From: Cryptomeria japonica
Lineage: Eukaryota > Streptophyta > Pinopsida > Cupressales > Cupressaceae
Assembly (NCBI RefSeq): GCF_030272615.1
Contig: NC_081411.1
Span: 829,240,897-829,304,896, forward strand
Length of the DNA: 64,000 nt
Direction: 5' to 3'
Each line of letters starts with the position of its first letter. Position 1 is the stretch's first letter. The notes beneath the pieces are model-generated. The model was not told the origin of the DNA. It did not search any database and was given only the letters and a program-made list of their open reading frames with translations. The position numbers and the translations under genes were made by a program. Of this stretch, positions 10,213 through 23,670 are shown piece after piece.

Positions 10213-12886
10213 TTGTTCATATTGATGAGAGTTGGCTATGGTATAAGAGGTTGTGTCATGTTAATTTTGATTGTATTGTTAAGATCAGTTCAACTAAGGT
10301 AGTTAGACATATACCTAAGATTATGAAGCCTCATAATCTGGTATGTAAGGAATGTCAATTGGGTAAGCAAGTAAGAAGTTTTTTTAAGAGCATACATGAT
10401 AAATCTAATAATGTACTTTATTTGATTCACACTAACTTATGTGGTCCAGCAAGGACTAGAAGCTTTCAAGATGATAGGTATTTCATGTTGATTATTGATG
10501 ACTATTTTAGAATGATGTGGGTGACTTTTCTAAGGGAGAAGTCTAAAGCTTTTGATAAATTCAAGATATTTAAAGCAAAGGTTGAAACAAGAACTGGATT
10601 AAAAATCAAATGTCTAAGATCAGATCATGGCGGTGAGTTCACTTCTCATGAATTTAATAGTTATTGTGAGAAAAATGGAATCAGGAGACAACTATCTACA
10701 CCTAAGACTCCTCAGCAAAATGGAGTAATTGAAAGAAAAAACATAACTATTTTGGATGCAGCTAGATCTATGATAATGAAAGCCAAATTGCCTCATATCT
10801 ACTAGAGAGAAGCAGTGAGTACGACAATTTACACATTCAACAGAGTTCAAATCAAAGGTGAAACCAGTAAGACCCCTTATGGACTATGGTTTGGACATAC
10901 ACCTACTATTAAGTATTTCAGAATTTTTGGAAGTAAATGCTATATCAAAAGACATGATTCAATAGGAAAGTTTGATCCTAGATGTGATGAAGGGATATTT
11001 CTTGATTATTCAATTCAGAGAAAAGCATATAGATGTTATAACAAAAGATTGTAGAAAATTGTTGAGAGTGCTAATGTGAAAGTGGATGAACGGTACAAAA
11101 ATTATTTTATATCATATGACAGGGAACCGATAGTGGAAATAATTATAACATAACCAACATTACCTCAACCAGTATAGGAAGCTGAAACAGTTACACTAGC
11201 ACGATCAAAAAATTCTATTGTGACTGATGATCAGTTTAGTGAACCAAAGTTCAGAAGACACCAAGGTATGTAAGATTAAATCATTCTGAAGATCAAATTA
11301 TTGGAGATAGAAACAAGGAAGTTATGACAAGAAAAAAATTGGCAAATGAAGAGGTATGTCTTATTTCTCAAGTTGAACTAGCAATTGTTATTGAAGCTTG
11401 TAAAGATAAACATTGGTTAAAGGCTATGGAAGATGAATTAGATCAAATAGAGAAGAATGAAACTTGGTCTTTAGTTCCCCGACCTAAAAATAAGAATGTT
11501 ATTGGAACTAAATGGGTTTGTAGAAATAAACTGAATGAGGATGGTCAAGTTATAGAAACAAGGCTAGATTGTTTTGTAAAGGATATTCACAAATGGAAAG
11601 AATTGATTATGGTGAGACATTTGCACCTGTTGCTAGAATTGAAGTTGTTAGACTATTTCTTGCCTATGCAGGTTATAAGAACTACAAGGTTTATCAAATG
11701 GATGTTAAATGTGCCTTTTTGAATGGTCAGCTTGAGGAAGAAGTTTACATTGAGCAACCTGATGGATTTTCATTAACAGATGATAAAGATATAGTTTGCA
11801 GATTGAAGAAAGCTTTATATGGTTTGAAACGGGCTCCTAGAGCTTGGTATGCAAGATTGGATAAATATCTTTTGAAGCTTGGTTTTACTAAAGGCAATGC
11901 TGATAGTAATCTCTATTATAAGATCACTGATAATGATATTATGATTATTAAAATTTTTATTGATGATACCATTTTTGGAGGAGAAGGTAAACTATGCATG
12001 GAGTTTTCTAACAACATGAAAAATGAATTTGAAATATCCATGATTGGTGAAATGAAATTTTTCTTAGGTTTGCAGATTACTCAAACTGACAAAGGGATTT
12101 TTATCTGTCAAACTAAGTATTTAAGGGAATTGTTGAAAATTTTTGGTATGGATAATTCTAAACTAGTAGGTACTTCTATGATTACAAGTGGGAAATTATC
12201 TACCAAGGATACTTCTTCACCAATAAATCCAACAAGTTATAAATCTATGATTGGTGGTCTGTTATATCTAACTCAGACTAGACCTAATATTATGAAAGCA
12301 ATAAGTATTGTTTCAAGATATCAAAGTAATCCTAAAGAAAAACATGAATGTGTTGTAAAAAGAATATTATGATATTTGCAAGGAACAACAGAATATGGTT
12401 TATGGTATTCCATAGATGATTATTTCACTTTATGTGCATATACTGACTTAGATTGGGTAGGTGATATTGATTATAGGAAGAGCACTTCTAGTGGAGTTTT
12501 CTTTCTTGGAAAGAAACTAGTTTCATGGATAAGAAAAAAACAGTCATGCATTTCTTTATCTATTGCAGAAGCTAAATATGTTGCAGCAGCAACTAATTGC
12601 ACTCAAGTTTTGTGGATGAAGCAAATGTTGAAGGATATCAACAAATTGTAGTGAACTGGTAGTTATCTACTGTGATAACTCTGCAGCTATTGACATGTCT
12701 AAGAATCCAGTATTTCACTCTAAAACTAAGCATATTTTATAAAGTATAATTTTTTTAAGGACAAAGTAGAAGCAAAGGAAGTCAAATTGATTTATGTGAA
12801 CACTAAAGAACAGATTACAGACATATTCACTAAACTGTTGTCTAAGCAATCATTTGAATATCTAAGAGATAGGTTAGGGGTTTTTT
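10213..12886 (+). pseudogene. Integrase, RT and RNase H of copia element A (broken)
   Basis: This is the continuation of the A polyprotein after the B insertion. The pre-integrase region (WYKRLCHVNFD ... CKECQLGK) and integrase core (HTNLCGP with D changed to N, LRSDHGGEF, NGVIERKN) run to a stop at 10,803. A Trp is expected there (TAG for TGG). Frameshifts near 11,265 and 11,555 precede the RT. The RT shows [28 protein letters not shown] and a catalytic FIDDTIFG (usual YVDD). RNase H has AYTDLDWVGD at about 12,440 and IAEAKYVAAA at about 12,565. The frame breaks again at 12,370 and 12,650; a terminal fragment with CDNSAAIDMSKNP extends to about 12,886. Confidence 0.88.
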
Positions 12887-13219
12887 GATGAAGTTTGTCA
12901 TCAACCTAGCATGTATTATCAGAGACATTATTCATTCTGGCACTGATGAGTGGTGCTACTACTCAGGGGGAGTAGTCAGCTTTGATATTCAAAGGTTTAT
13001 ATCATTGTTTTGATATTTTTGTTAGATTTTTGGCATTGATGTCAAAGGGGGAGTAATAGTAATGTGAAAAATCATTCTGGAACCTTACAGAGATATCATT
13101 CATAGGGGGAGAGTTGTTGATTGACTGGTTGTCTTCCACAGGAGGAGTCTTGTTTGGCATTTCCCGGTACTTAGATGTTTTTCACATATAGTGTTGCCAT
13201 CAATGCTAAAGAGCGAGAT
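12887..13219 (+). other. 3' untranslated region and polypurine tracts of element A
   Basis: The stretch is non-coding and holds two purine boxes: GATGTCAAAGGGGGAGTAA at about 13,036 and a decayed AAAGAGCGAGAT at 13,208-13,219. The latter abuts the 3' LTR and is the likely plus-strand primer. Its two interruptions of the G-run suggest loss of function since insertion. Confidence 0.75.
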
Positions 13220-14459
13220 TGTTGGCATTATGGATGAATTGATTATGTGTTGCATTGATGTTTTGTCATTGATGTCAACACTAACTGTTATGGATGGTTA
13301 CCGACAGATAGGTTACTGGTAGAAGATCTAGTGTTATCGATAGAAGAGACTATTTGTTGGACAATTCCGACATGTTTGGATTAGTGAAGTATATTTTATT
13401 TCATGTGTTATATGCTCCATGAGCATGTTGTGGTCAGTTGGTATTGGCTTGGTAATTGTATGTTATCATTCACTTTGGTAAACCATTACTGACACTAGTT
13501 CAAGGCTTTACCAGTAGAGCTTTCATTAAGGAATTGTGACAGGATGCACAATTGGTGTTGGTGCGGCTTCATAGATTTCAGGATGCTGAAGATGTTTGTT
13601 GATCGTGCTTGAAGACTTTTCTTTGGCATGGTGGGCCTAGAATAGGTCTTGTACCTATCTAGGTTATGAACCGGTATTATGCTAGTGTGTACTCTACACG
13701 TTACCAGGATGCTTCAAGATGTTTTATGGATTCGTTATTGTTGTTTTGATCTTGAGCCGACATGGCATATCATTGTAAATGGAATCATGAAATGATCTTA
13801 TTGTAATATCTTTTAGGTGGTTGACCTAATTGGTTTATGCCCTAGGGTTTGTATAAAAAAGAGGTAGAAACTCTTTGTAAAGTATCATGGTTACTGGAAA
13901 GGTCATGGTCAAGGAATGTAATGTGCGAATATTGTAATATCATTCAGGCAGAGGAGTTGATTGATCATTGGTGGTCGAATTGGATTCAAAAGAGGATTTA
14001 GTCCTCCGACATAGAGCTTAACTGGGACTATAATCAGGCATGGTAGATGTTATTTCCAGTAGTTCACTCTATTGGATTGTTGTCCATTTATCTTGAGAAA
14101 GTTGTAGCCTCTCTATAGTTAGTGAGACTCTTTTGTAATGAGTAGTACGCTCTAGGTAGTGTGCCTTCTTGCAAGTACAAGCCCCTCATTGTAACACATA
14201 CTTTCTACAGAAGTATCATCTGACTGTGGGTAGGCTTCCCACCATGGTTTTTCCTTTTCTGGGTTTTCCACATACAAATAATCGTGTTATGTGGTATGGT
14301 TGCTTTGCATTGATTTTCTCGTGAATTTTTTAAGTTGCTTTGTTTACCGATATTTGTTCCTACCGACATTTGTTTAAGGTCGTATTATGGATTAAAAGTT
14401 ATAATCTGTTAACAACTGATTCACCCTGCCCCCTTAGTTGTTCACCGGTTATCCTAACA
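13220..14459 (+). repeat. 3' LTR of copia element A (1,240 bp)
   Basis: It starts TGTTGGCATTATGG after the purine tract and ends ATCCTAACA at 14,459. Its last 300 bp align with the partial 5' LTR at 1-912 and lack the retroposed insert. A poly(A)-signal-like and pyrimidine-rich 3' end resembles the other copia LTRs. Directly after it the sequence enters the gag-protease region of another element (C) without any primer site, which shows that A inserted into C. Confidence 0.88.
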
Positions 14460-15235
14460 ACTATCCTAATGGTGATAATGAGCACAAGCATGAGAAGTTC
14501 AAGAAGTACAAGGGAAAATCCAAGAGAGATTGTCTTATTGCAGTTGATGTCGGTATCACTGATGAGGAATCTAAGGGTGATGCTAATGAAGACATTGCCT
14601 TTGTAGCCATTAAAGAGGAGACATCTTATCAAAAAGCATTAGTTTCTCGCATGGATAATTTTGATGATTGGATCATTGATAATGGTTGTTCACATCACAT
14701 GACTGGTTCCCGAAGAAAATTTCTTTCCTTGAAGGAATTTGATGGTGAAGTTGTGAGATTTGGTAATGACTCACCCTACATGGTAGAAGGTAAGGGACCT
14801 ATTTCTCTTAATGGAAAGAGCAGTGCAGATGATGTCTACTGGGTTGAAGGATTAAAACACAATCTTTTGAGTGTTTCTAAACTCAATGACAGAGGATATC
14901 CATTGGAATTTAAGAATGGTATGTGCAAAATCTATGGGAGAAAAGGTGAACTAATTGCAACCGACAGCAAACTAAAGGTAACCTGTTTCACCTAAATCCT
15001 AAAGTCAACAACTATTTAATTTCTAAAGTAGATGATAGTTGGTTTTGGCATAGGAGATTTTGTAATATAAATTTGATAACATTGTTAAAGTGAGTAAGTC
15101 CAAGACAATGAGAGGTGTACCTCAATTGGACAAACTGGTTAATGCTCTATGTAAGGAATGCCAGTTAGGAAAGATGACATCCTCAACTTTTAAGAGAAAA
15201 TCGTTTTCAGCGAAACATCTATTAGATTTGGTTCA
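14460..15235 (+). pseudogene. Gag end, protease and pre-integrase of copia element C
   Basis: This is the inner part of element C left of the gypsy insertion. It opens in the acidic linker after the gag knuckle and continues through the protease block WIIDNGCSHHMTGS (about 14,669), where the D-S-G triplet is D-N-G, and VYWVEGLKHNLLSVSKL (about 14,835). A stop or frameshift follows at about 14,993. The pre-integrase zinc motif is still readable (FWHRRFC, CKECQLGKM). It breaks at the codons for LDLVH, where element D begins. The 5' LTR and most of gag lie beyond the left edge of the window, on the far side of element A. Confidence 0.85.
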
Positions 15236-17034
15236 TGTAATGCCCCGCTAGGAACCTTAAAGGAAAACAACACAACTAGGCAACTAAAGGGTGAAATATA
15301 TTTTTTTAAAGATTAAGTGCATTAATTATAACAATTGCAAATTTAATAACATAGCAGAAGTGCAACACATGATTTCCTAAGGGTTACCAACGAAGATTAA
15401 TTCATAGATTATATTAACACCATGGTTAATCCAATTGTCCATTTAATTAGGTAAATTAAATGCTTGAGAATAAACCTACACATACATCTAAATTCCATTT
15501 AAAGTATTCCAATGCATTTATTTATCCATAAACCATTTATTCAAAAGATCAAAGCAACTGAATTAACATACATTCCACTAACATAATATTACAATATCCA
15601 TAAATACATGGCTTCCAAAAATACTACGGAATCCGAAAGTTACAATATCAAGGTTACATAAAAGTCTGATATAATGACCACAAGGTCTTAACTGAACAAT
15701 GATCATGAACAAGAGCTGGTATATGAACCACGAACTAAGAAACACCAACGAAGCCTTTCCTCGCCTGAAGATACAATCCAGAATATCCAATGGGAAGTGG
15801 CACTACCACCTGACCATGTGATCCCGAAATGGAACCACCCCACTGTGCTAGGAGATAGCAGAAGACCCTCAAACAAGCAAAATAAGACAACTACAATAGA
15901 ACTACATGACTCCACAAACATCCATGTGACACAACTCACAAACACTAGTGACTCTAAGGAGAGAGTGTCATCGCATGGATTAAGGTGGTTACCCTGGTAG
16001 GCCTCCATAGGTCTCGGGCCCCATCCTGGGTTATCCTGGTAACCTCTCCTAAACCTCCAGCTCCATCTAAGCCTCATGTGGACCCTACCAAACCTTTCGT
16101 GAAGACAAGTTGACAGGTTTGTCATTCCAAGCCTTCTCACCACATCCTGAGCCTATACAAGCACTCAACCATATGTGAGGCACATTATCTTAATTAATAT
16201 TTAAACTACCCACCCCCTAATCAATTATTAGGTTATCACTTCTTAACTAACTTTCGAGGGGTTATCCTGCCATCCACTTCGAGTGCGGCCCCCACTCGAA
16301 ATCCACTCTCTCTCATAGGACATTAATAGGAAAGGTCTCTCTACAAGAACTCTATGGCGAAACAAACAACCATAACTAATCCTGACAATCCATAGGTGAA
16401 GGATACACAATCACTAACCCAAGATTGACCATTTGGACAAAACACACAATGGCTCACATCAATAAGGTTAAACAACAACACCTAACCAAGGAGATATAAT
16501 AACATATGACATAATGACAACTCAACCAAAATTGCAATGGAATTAAGCTTAAATGCAAACATAATTTACACAAGATCCTAATACAGGCAATCTTTTCTTA
16601 AAACAGCCAAAAGCATAAATAACTTGCAATTAAAGATTTTCCAGAAAATCAGAAATACAACTATATTAATACAAATAAATCAATTTTGTTATTTGTCCAA
16701 TAACGTTTAAATCAATCACACAAAAATTAATCTCCTAATGTGTTTCCAACATAAATAAAATCTAACAATTACAAGCTTTTCTGAAAACACCCAAACTTTA
16801 AATTAATTTTATATATACATTATATATTATTTAATTTAAAAATTCAACTTTTAACAACCCTGCACGAAAATCCAAAATATTAAATTTTGGTATGCATGAG
16901 AAAACCCAGGGAAGAAATCACACATGGTAGCCCATGCTATGCACGGCAGCCTATGCTACCGCCGGTGGCACTGCTACTGCACAGTAGCAGGTGCTACCAC
17001 TGGTAGCAGATGCTACCGTAGGTAGTGGCTATCG

Positions 17035-17122
<88 letters not shown>

Positions 17123-18899
17123 TTTTAATTCACAACTTTAAACCAGTAAATTTAATTTTTTTTTTAAACAGAATTAATTTCTAGACCAATTTATTTCCAG
17201 GGAAATTATTTAATACACAATTTCTCCAAAATAATATAAAAAATAATTTCCCTTAACTTTAATAACATAATAAATTTAATTAATGATTAAATTTATTTCC
17301 ATAGTAACTAATAATATCACAGAGATACACAAATATTAAAAAGGACTACCATAGCCAAATATCGAAACAAAAATCAAACAAGAGGAAATATTTTCTCTGG
17401 CTGGTAAATCTCATTCCTCCCAAATCTTGCACAATAAAAATCTTGGCAAAATTTACCATAATAATTTTCCCAATTTTTTCAAAATTTTAATCTACAAAAC
17501 ACCCAGGAAACAACTTCTTTCCATAAACCAGAAATTCACTTCAGGAATGGACTTTAGCCAAGAACAAGAATTATTCAGATAGGATATGACAAACATCTTA
17601 ACACACACATAATTCAGAAGATAGAAGAAATAGAAATATTTTCTTTAAAACAAACAATCAACAGAAGCCACCCAACCTGGTATAGCTTTCCTGGAAGAAA
17701 TTTGTAGAAGAGCCCAATCCTTCAACAAACTTCCAAATAAATTTCTTCACCTAAATCCCTGACCTGTTTCCTATGTATCCCTAAAATAAAGACCTATTCC
17801 CCTTTTAAACTAAAATTCTAGGTTGCATGTATTTTTTTCCCAAAACCCTAATATTTAATTTTAGTAATAAAAACAATTTTATTTTATTTTCTAATTTTCT
17901 AACAAAGGATAAGTTAACATGCAATAATTAAAAAATTATTTTTTTCTTTCTTTTCTTTTCTCATGCAACTCTAATTAATTTTCTAAATAAAGAAATTAAA
18001 GCAATGTTATATTTTTTAATAAATTCTTTTATTCATTGATTTATCCTTGTATTCTTTTATTTATTTAAAATTCTTGGAAACAATAAATGCAATTAATAGA
18101 ATTTATTTTTCCACTAAAAATTTAAATAAAATATATTTCTAATATCATGCAGCTTACAACTTAATTTAACAATTTCTTTTAATTAACTAAATTTATAATC
18201 TCAATGCATAAAATACATGATTCCCCAGAATACCAACTATGAGATAAATCCATAAATTTAATTAATTAATTAAAACCACTAAACACACAACTGGACAAAC
18301 CTCAAGCAAATACTCATAAAAAGATCAAACAACAAAATACGAAGGTCGAACAAACTGACAGGACGACTGACTGACGACACTCACAAGAGTGTAACTGAGT
18401 AAAATAGGATCAACTACTATCTCCTCCACTTCCATCGGAAAATATAAGGCATGCTCAGACCAGTGAAGCTAGGTGGAGATGATACCTCGTACCTACTCAG
18501 TACTTGTACCTGCAATATCCTGCATCACCAAACCACACATGCATATATACAATATAGAAAACACGGCATACACACCAATGAAGGAGAATCGCGACGTTCC
18601 CTGTCTCATCGAAATGAGTGAAGGAAAATAGTCCCCTTGCATCCAATACACTTGTAGACACGCAACATATAATTACACATTGCATAGATAAAGTAAAGTG
18701 TTAGTACATAACAATAATCCATAAAATACCATAAATTGCACATACTGAAATACTGCAAATAAATTATGCATCTCATATCTAGATAAAGCATGAAATAATG
18801 TCATATAAGTCTGAATAACACATCATAGTAATGTATCTACTCAAAGTAAACAATAATAAAATATGAGTCTAATAAGTTCAAACGAGGAGGGGTACTACA
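15236..18899 (-). repeat. 3' LTR of gypsy element D (3,664 bp, very long)
   Basis: Boundaries are set by three facts. First, + strand base 15,236 begins TGTAATGCCCC, and 18,899 ends the imperfect inverted partner GGGGTACTACA. Second, on the minus strand a polypurine tract (GGGGGGGAGA, 18,901-18,910) directly precedes the LTR start. Third, 15,236-16,827 matches the other LTR copy up to the deletion. It contains an (AT)n run of about 80 bp, a cluster of GGTAGCA/TGCTACC palindromes (16,925-17,031), and long AT-rich stretches. A minus-strand frame at 15,703-16,143 has a shorter counterpart in the other LTR, but I see no domain in it. Confidence 0.85.
17037..17120. repeat. (AT)n microsatellite in LTR of D
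   Basis: About 40 uninterrupted TA dinucleotides follow the GGTAGC palindrome cluster. The matching place in the other LTR copy has been deleted, so length change cannot be compared. Confidence 0.97.
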
Positions 18900-18934
18900 T
18901 TCTCCCCCCCAAAACTAGGCTTACTCTTGGAAGC

Positions 18935-21900
18935 CTAAAACAAATAAGAATGCATCTCTCTCATCTTCGCTGCATCCTCCCAAGTCACTGAGGTCTCATC
19001 ATTTGGGTCCCATAAGACCCTTACCCGGTCGATGGTGTGACCCCTGAGGATCAAATCCCGACGTTGAAGAATGCACACGGGCTCCATGGTAAGTTGCCCG
19101 TCCTCGACCTGTAAAGAGTTCCAATCAAGAACATGTGTCACATCAGGATGACAAGGTCGAAGAACTAAAACATGAAAAACATCATGGATGTAGGATAGAC
19201 TCGGTGGCAAGGCAAGACGGTAGGCAACAAGTCATATCCTCTCAAGGATCTCAAAAGGCCCAACAAACCGAGGTGCCAACTTAGAACCCTTTCCATAACG
19301 GATCAAACTCTTCTGCGGACGCACTCTCAAGAACACACAGTCACCAACAGAAAACTGATGATCTACCCTATGAGCATCTGCATACTTCTTCTGCCTATCC
19401 TGTGCAGCTACCAAATGCTCACAAATCTTCTCTACCTGCTACTCCATCTCCCAAAGAATATACGGTCCTATAAGAACCCTATCCTCTAGCCGATCCCAAC
19501 TCAAAGGAGTGCGGCAAGGATGACCATACAATGCCTGAAACGGGGACATACCTATGGAGCTATGATATCCATTCTTATAAGCAAACTCCACTAGATAGAT
19601 ATAGTCCTCCCAGCGCGACATCTGGTCCATAACATACATGTGAAGCATGTCCTCAAAAACCTGATTCACTCGCTCAGTCTCACCTTCTGTCTCTGGGTGA
19701 TAAGATGAACTAAAGTTCAACTGAGTCCCCAAAGCATGTTGAAGTGAGGTCCACAATGTTGAGGTAAAGACGGGATCTCTATCAGATATGATCTGCCTCG
19801 GAATCCCATGCAATCTCACTACATCTTCCAAGAATACTTGTGCCACCATTGTTGTCGTATAGGAAGCTTGAATAGGAACAAAATGAGCAACCTTATTCAA
19901 TATGTCAACAATGACCATGATAGCATCATGACGACACGAAGAGACAGGAAACCCAACAATGAAATCCATGGAAATGATATCCCATTTCCAATCTTGTACC
20001 AAATTAGGTTGTAAAAGCCCTACCGGGTGTTGATGCCCTACCTTCACTCGTTGACATTCTAAACACTTCGACACAAAATCAGCAATGTCGTATTTCATAC
20101 CAGCCCAATGATAAATCTGTCTAAGATCTGCGTGCATCTTCTTGACACCTGGATGTGCCGAATAAGGTGCACGATGGGCCTCAATCATGATAAAAACCCT
20201 AAGACCTTCCAAAGGAGGTACATAGATCCATCCAAGGTGATGAAGAAGTCCATCTGCCTCAAGGTTATATCTAGAAAATCTACCCTCTAAAGGTCTTCTG
20301 GACTTTATCACGGCTCTAACATCCTGATACCAAGTATCCTGAGGAAGAACTCCAAGAATCCTCTCTCTCAAGTCTACTCCAAGGGACAATGCTGAAACTT
20401 CATGCCGCCTATGACTCAAAACATCTACCACTATGTTCTCTTTCCCCTAAATATAATGAACCTCAAAATCATACTCGCAAAAGAATTCCATCCATCTCCG
20501 CTGTCGAGCATTCAAGTTCAGTTGGGTGAATATATACTGCAGACTGCCATGATCACTATGCAGCTCAAACTGATGCCCTAATAAGAAATGCCGCCATATA
20601 ACCAAAGCATGAACTACTGTTGGCAACTCTAAATTGTGAACTGGATAGTTCAACTCGTGGTCTTTGAGTTTGCGAGACTTATAAGAAACCACACGTTCAT
20701 CCTGCATAAGCACTGCACCTATACCTTCCAAAGAGGCATCTGTGCATACCATAAAATCTTTAGATGGACCAAGAACTGCCTAAATTGGAGCACTGAAAAG
20801 GAGTTCCTTCAAGGTCCTAAAAGCTGCTTTACACTATTCTGACCAAACAAACTTCTTCCCTTTTCTCTGAAGAGAAGTAATCGGGTGTCCTATCCGGGAA
20901 AAGCCTTCAACAAAGCGACGGTAATATCCGGCCAAACCCATAAAACTCCTAACTTCTGAAACATTGGTCAGCGTTGGCCAATCAACAATGGCTTGGATCT
21001 TTGAAGGATCCACGGATATACCTTCTCCTGAAACCACATGACCAAGATAGTTCACCTCAGACTGAAAAAAGTCACACTTTGCAAAATTGGCATATAGTTG
21101 ATTCTTACTCAAGCACTGCAATACCTAACGTAAGTGACCCTCATGCTCTTCCATAGAACTAGAATAAATCATAATGTCATCCAAGAATAGAATGACGAAA
21201 TGATCAAGGTAGGTGCGAAAAAATCCATTCATGAGGCTCATGAAAATTGAAGGGGCGTTCGTCAACCCAAATGGCACTACTGTGAACTCATAGTGACCAT
21301 AACGAGTACGAAATGTTGTCTTATGAATGTCTGCATCCTGAATGTGCAACTGATAGTATCTAGATTTTAGGTCAATCTTAGAGAACACCTTGGCTCCCTT
21401 AACCTGGTCAAAAAGGTCATCTATATGAGGCAATGGCTATCTATTCCAGATGGTTACCTTATTCAGATGTCGGTAATCAATGCATAACCGAAGAGACCCA
21501 CCTTTCTTCTTAACGAAGATAACAGACGCACCCCAAGGGGAAACACTAGGACGAATGAATCACTTGGCCAACAATTCCTCTATCTGCAACTTCAACTCAC
21601 TCAACCCTTGAGTAGTCATCCAATATGGAGCTCTTGAAATAGGTTGTGCACCAGGAACCAAATCAATGCAAAAGTCTATGTCTCGCTTCAGAGGCATACT
21701 AGGAATATCCAATGGAAACACATCAGCATACTCTCAAAGAATAGGGTGACCATCAAGCGTGATTTCTCGACTCTCTGACTCATCCACGTCCTCAAGAGTA
21801 ACTACAAAAAGTTGACACCCTCTATGCATGCACCGCTTAAGTTGCATAGCAGAAATCATACGTAGGAATATCGGTCTCTGAACTCCCACAATCTCCCCTT

Positions 21901-22321
21901 CTCTGCCAAGGTCATCTATACACTCTACTGTCTTCTTGCGATAGTCTACATGAGCACTGTGAGATGATAGTCAATCCATCCCCAACACGACTCCATAATA
22001 ACCCAAAGGAATGACTCGAAGTTCAACTGAGGTAACTATCGTTCCTAGGTCCAACTCACAACTGGGAATGAAAGCATCTACAGAAACACGGACACCTGTA
22101 GCCAACTCTACTTGCCACCTATCCACCTGCTTAGTAGACGTGAGTCCGCACCGCTCCACAATGGATGAAGAAATGAAAGAATTCAAAGCACCGGAATCAA
22201 AAAGTAAAGAGATAAGGATTCCATGCAACATACTTGCTACCTCAATGATTGTACCCTGATGATCAGCTTGGCGGTCATCCACCGTTGCAAACACTCTATG
22301 GGATCTCATTGCATCTCCCAC
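18935..22321 (-). pseudogene. Pol of gypsy element D (protease to chromodomain)
   Basis: All recognisable pieces lie in one reading frame, separated only by stop codons. Protease: LFDSGALNSFIS at about 22,200. [18 protein letters not shown] (about 21,530), then [12 protein letters not shown] and [11 protein letters not shown] (about 21,180), then [11 protein letters not shown] and [16 protein letters not shown]. RNase H: CTDASLEGIGAVL (20,740) and SDHGSLQYI. Integrase: H2C2 zinc finger (20,170-20,040), catalytic MDFIVGFP, ISDRDPVF and the TERVN block. The C-terminal part has VGDCVFLRVRP and a chromodomain-like end (RVRVLWDPNDETSVTWEDA) at about 19,000, which points to the chromovirus lineage. 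In-frame stops near 21,434, 21,123, 20,755, 20,433, 19,415 and 19,212 make it inactive. Confidence 0.9.
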
Positions 22322-22434
22322 TGTAGGCTCTGATGCTGCTAGCCTCTGACTACCTGTATTGTGGAAACACTGAGGGCACTACGTGGCTCTATGACCAGAC
22401 TGTCCACAAGAGAAGCAAGCTCCTCTATTACCTA

Positions 22435-23301
22435 TCAGCCCACTAGACTGCTGGAACCTTCCTTGGCTAGGGGCATGAGATGCACTCTACAAGGACTGCC
22501 CTGTAGGGCCCTATTTGCCCCTGTGTCAGTTCCTGTTCTTCTTATATTGAGAGTTGCCACCTTGCTAGCCTTGGAACTGTTTTGGTTTCGATAGTTGTTG
22601 TTGTTGTTGTTGTCCACCCTTAGTGGGTGCCTGAGGAGTCCTAAATGGTGCAGCTGACTAGGACTGATTTCCCCAAGCTCTATTCCCACTAGAAAGGTGC
22701 ACTCCCTATCTGCACACCTGTCTGACCACCAAGTACACGACTAAGGTTTAGATCAACCAATCTAGCTTTTGCCACGGCTATCTCAACTGAAGGTGGCTCA
22801 AATACCCTCACTCCTCCACTAATGCGGTCATTCAAACATCTCAAGAAGTGTTGAACAAGCATAGCCTCGTCATTACCAATCCCAGCATACTGTTTGAGCT
22901 CATAGAACCTATGCTCATATTGGTCTACTGTCATACCATAATGATGCAAGTCATAGAACTCATCTTCCCAAGTTTGCCTCCACTGGGGTGAGAGAAATCG
23001 TGCCCTAAATCTCTCTAAAAATAGCTCCCATGTTACAGTGTTAATGCATACACCGATCTTCTCCTCCTCTAATCTCCACCAAATCGAAGAAAAAATATTG
23101 AGACGCATAATAGAACATCTCGCCTTGGTGTTGCTACTATATGGAAACATAGCAAAACACCAGTCCAAACCAATAAGCCAGGTATCTGCCTCAAGACCAA
23201 TACCCATACCATCATAGTAAGGAGGGTTGGACCTCATCAAGTCCTTTATGTAACCCAAAGAAGGTGGATCTCGGTCAACTGAAATCTCCCTCCTCCTAGG
23301 T

Positions 23302-23360
<59 letters not shown>

Positions 23361-23670
23361 GAACCTGTTGATGTGACTCCTCAACCTGAACATGAATACG
23401 CTAATCAACCTCAGGCCTGGGGCCTAACCTGGCCAGAACCTCCTAAAACATCTTTCTCAACTCTTCCCTTTCGGGAACCTACTCTCCTGCATGTTGAGAA
23501 TCTTAATGAACAGACTATTCTTGATCCTGATGAACTGACTATTCTGACTCAATACTCACATGAGTGGGTGGTGGTGAAGGACTATGACGGTCAGAACCAT
23601 GGCCCCATCCTCTACCTCTGCCTCCTTTGTGACCACCCGTACAGCTGCCTCCCCTAGCTTTCCTAGCCAT
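22435..23670 (-). pseudogene. Gag of gypsy element D (frameshifted)
   Basis: The start is the ATG at 23,670 (MARKARGG, basic Gly-rich), 150 bases inside the primer site. Several stops follow before a (TC)n run at 23,304-23,355. In the open frame 22,689-23,408 that run reads as an Arg-Glu repeat. This frame holds a Retrotrans_gag domain (FLERFRARFLSPQWRQTWEDEF, then YEHRFYELKQYAGI). A further frame change near 22,689 leads to an Asn-rich stretch from a (GTT)n run at about 22,595 and a decayed CCHC knuckle near 22,375. The microsatellite probably caused or carries part of the frame loss. Confidence 0.85.
23304..23355. repeat. (TC)n microsatellite within gag of D
   Basis: An uninterrupted run of about 26 TC units lies in coding sequence. 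On the coding strand it gives alternating Arg-Glu residues, so unit changes would shift the gag frame. Confidence 0.95.

Noticed and set aside
15703-16143. 146-codon minus frame in the LTR of D, with a shorter counterpart at 24,362-24,727
   Set aside because: Both copies descend from one LTR, so being open in both is not independent evidence. No domain or conserved start was seen.
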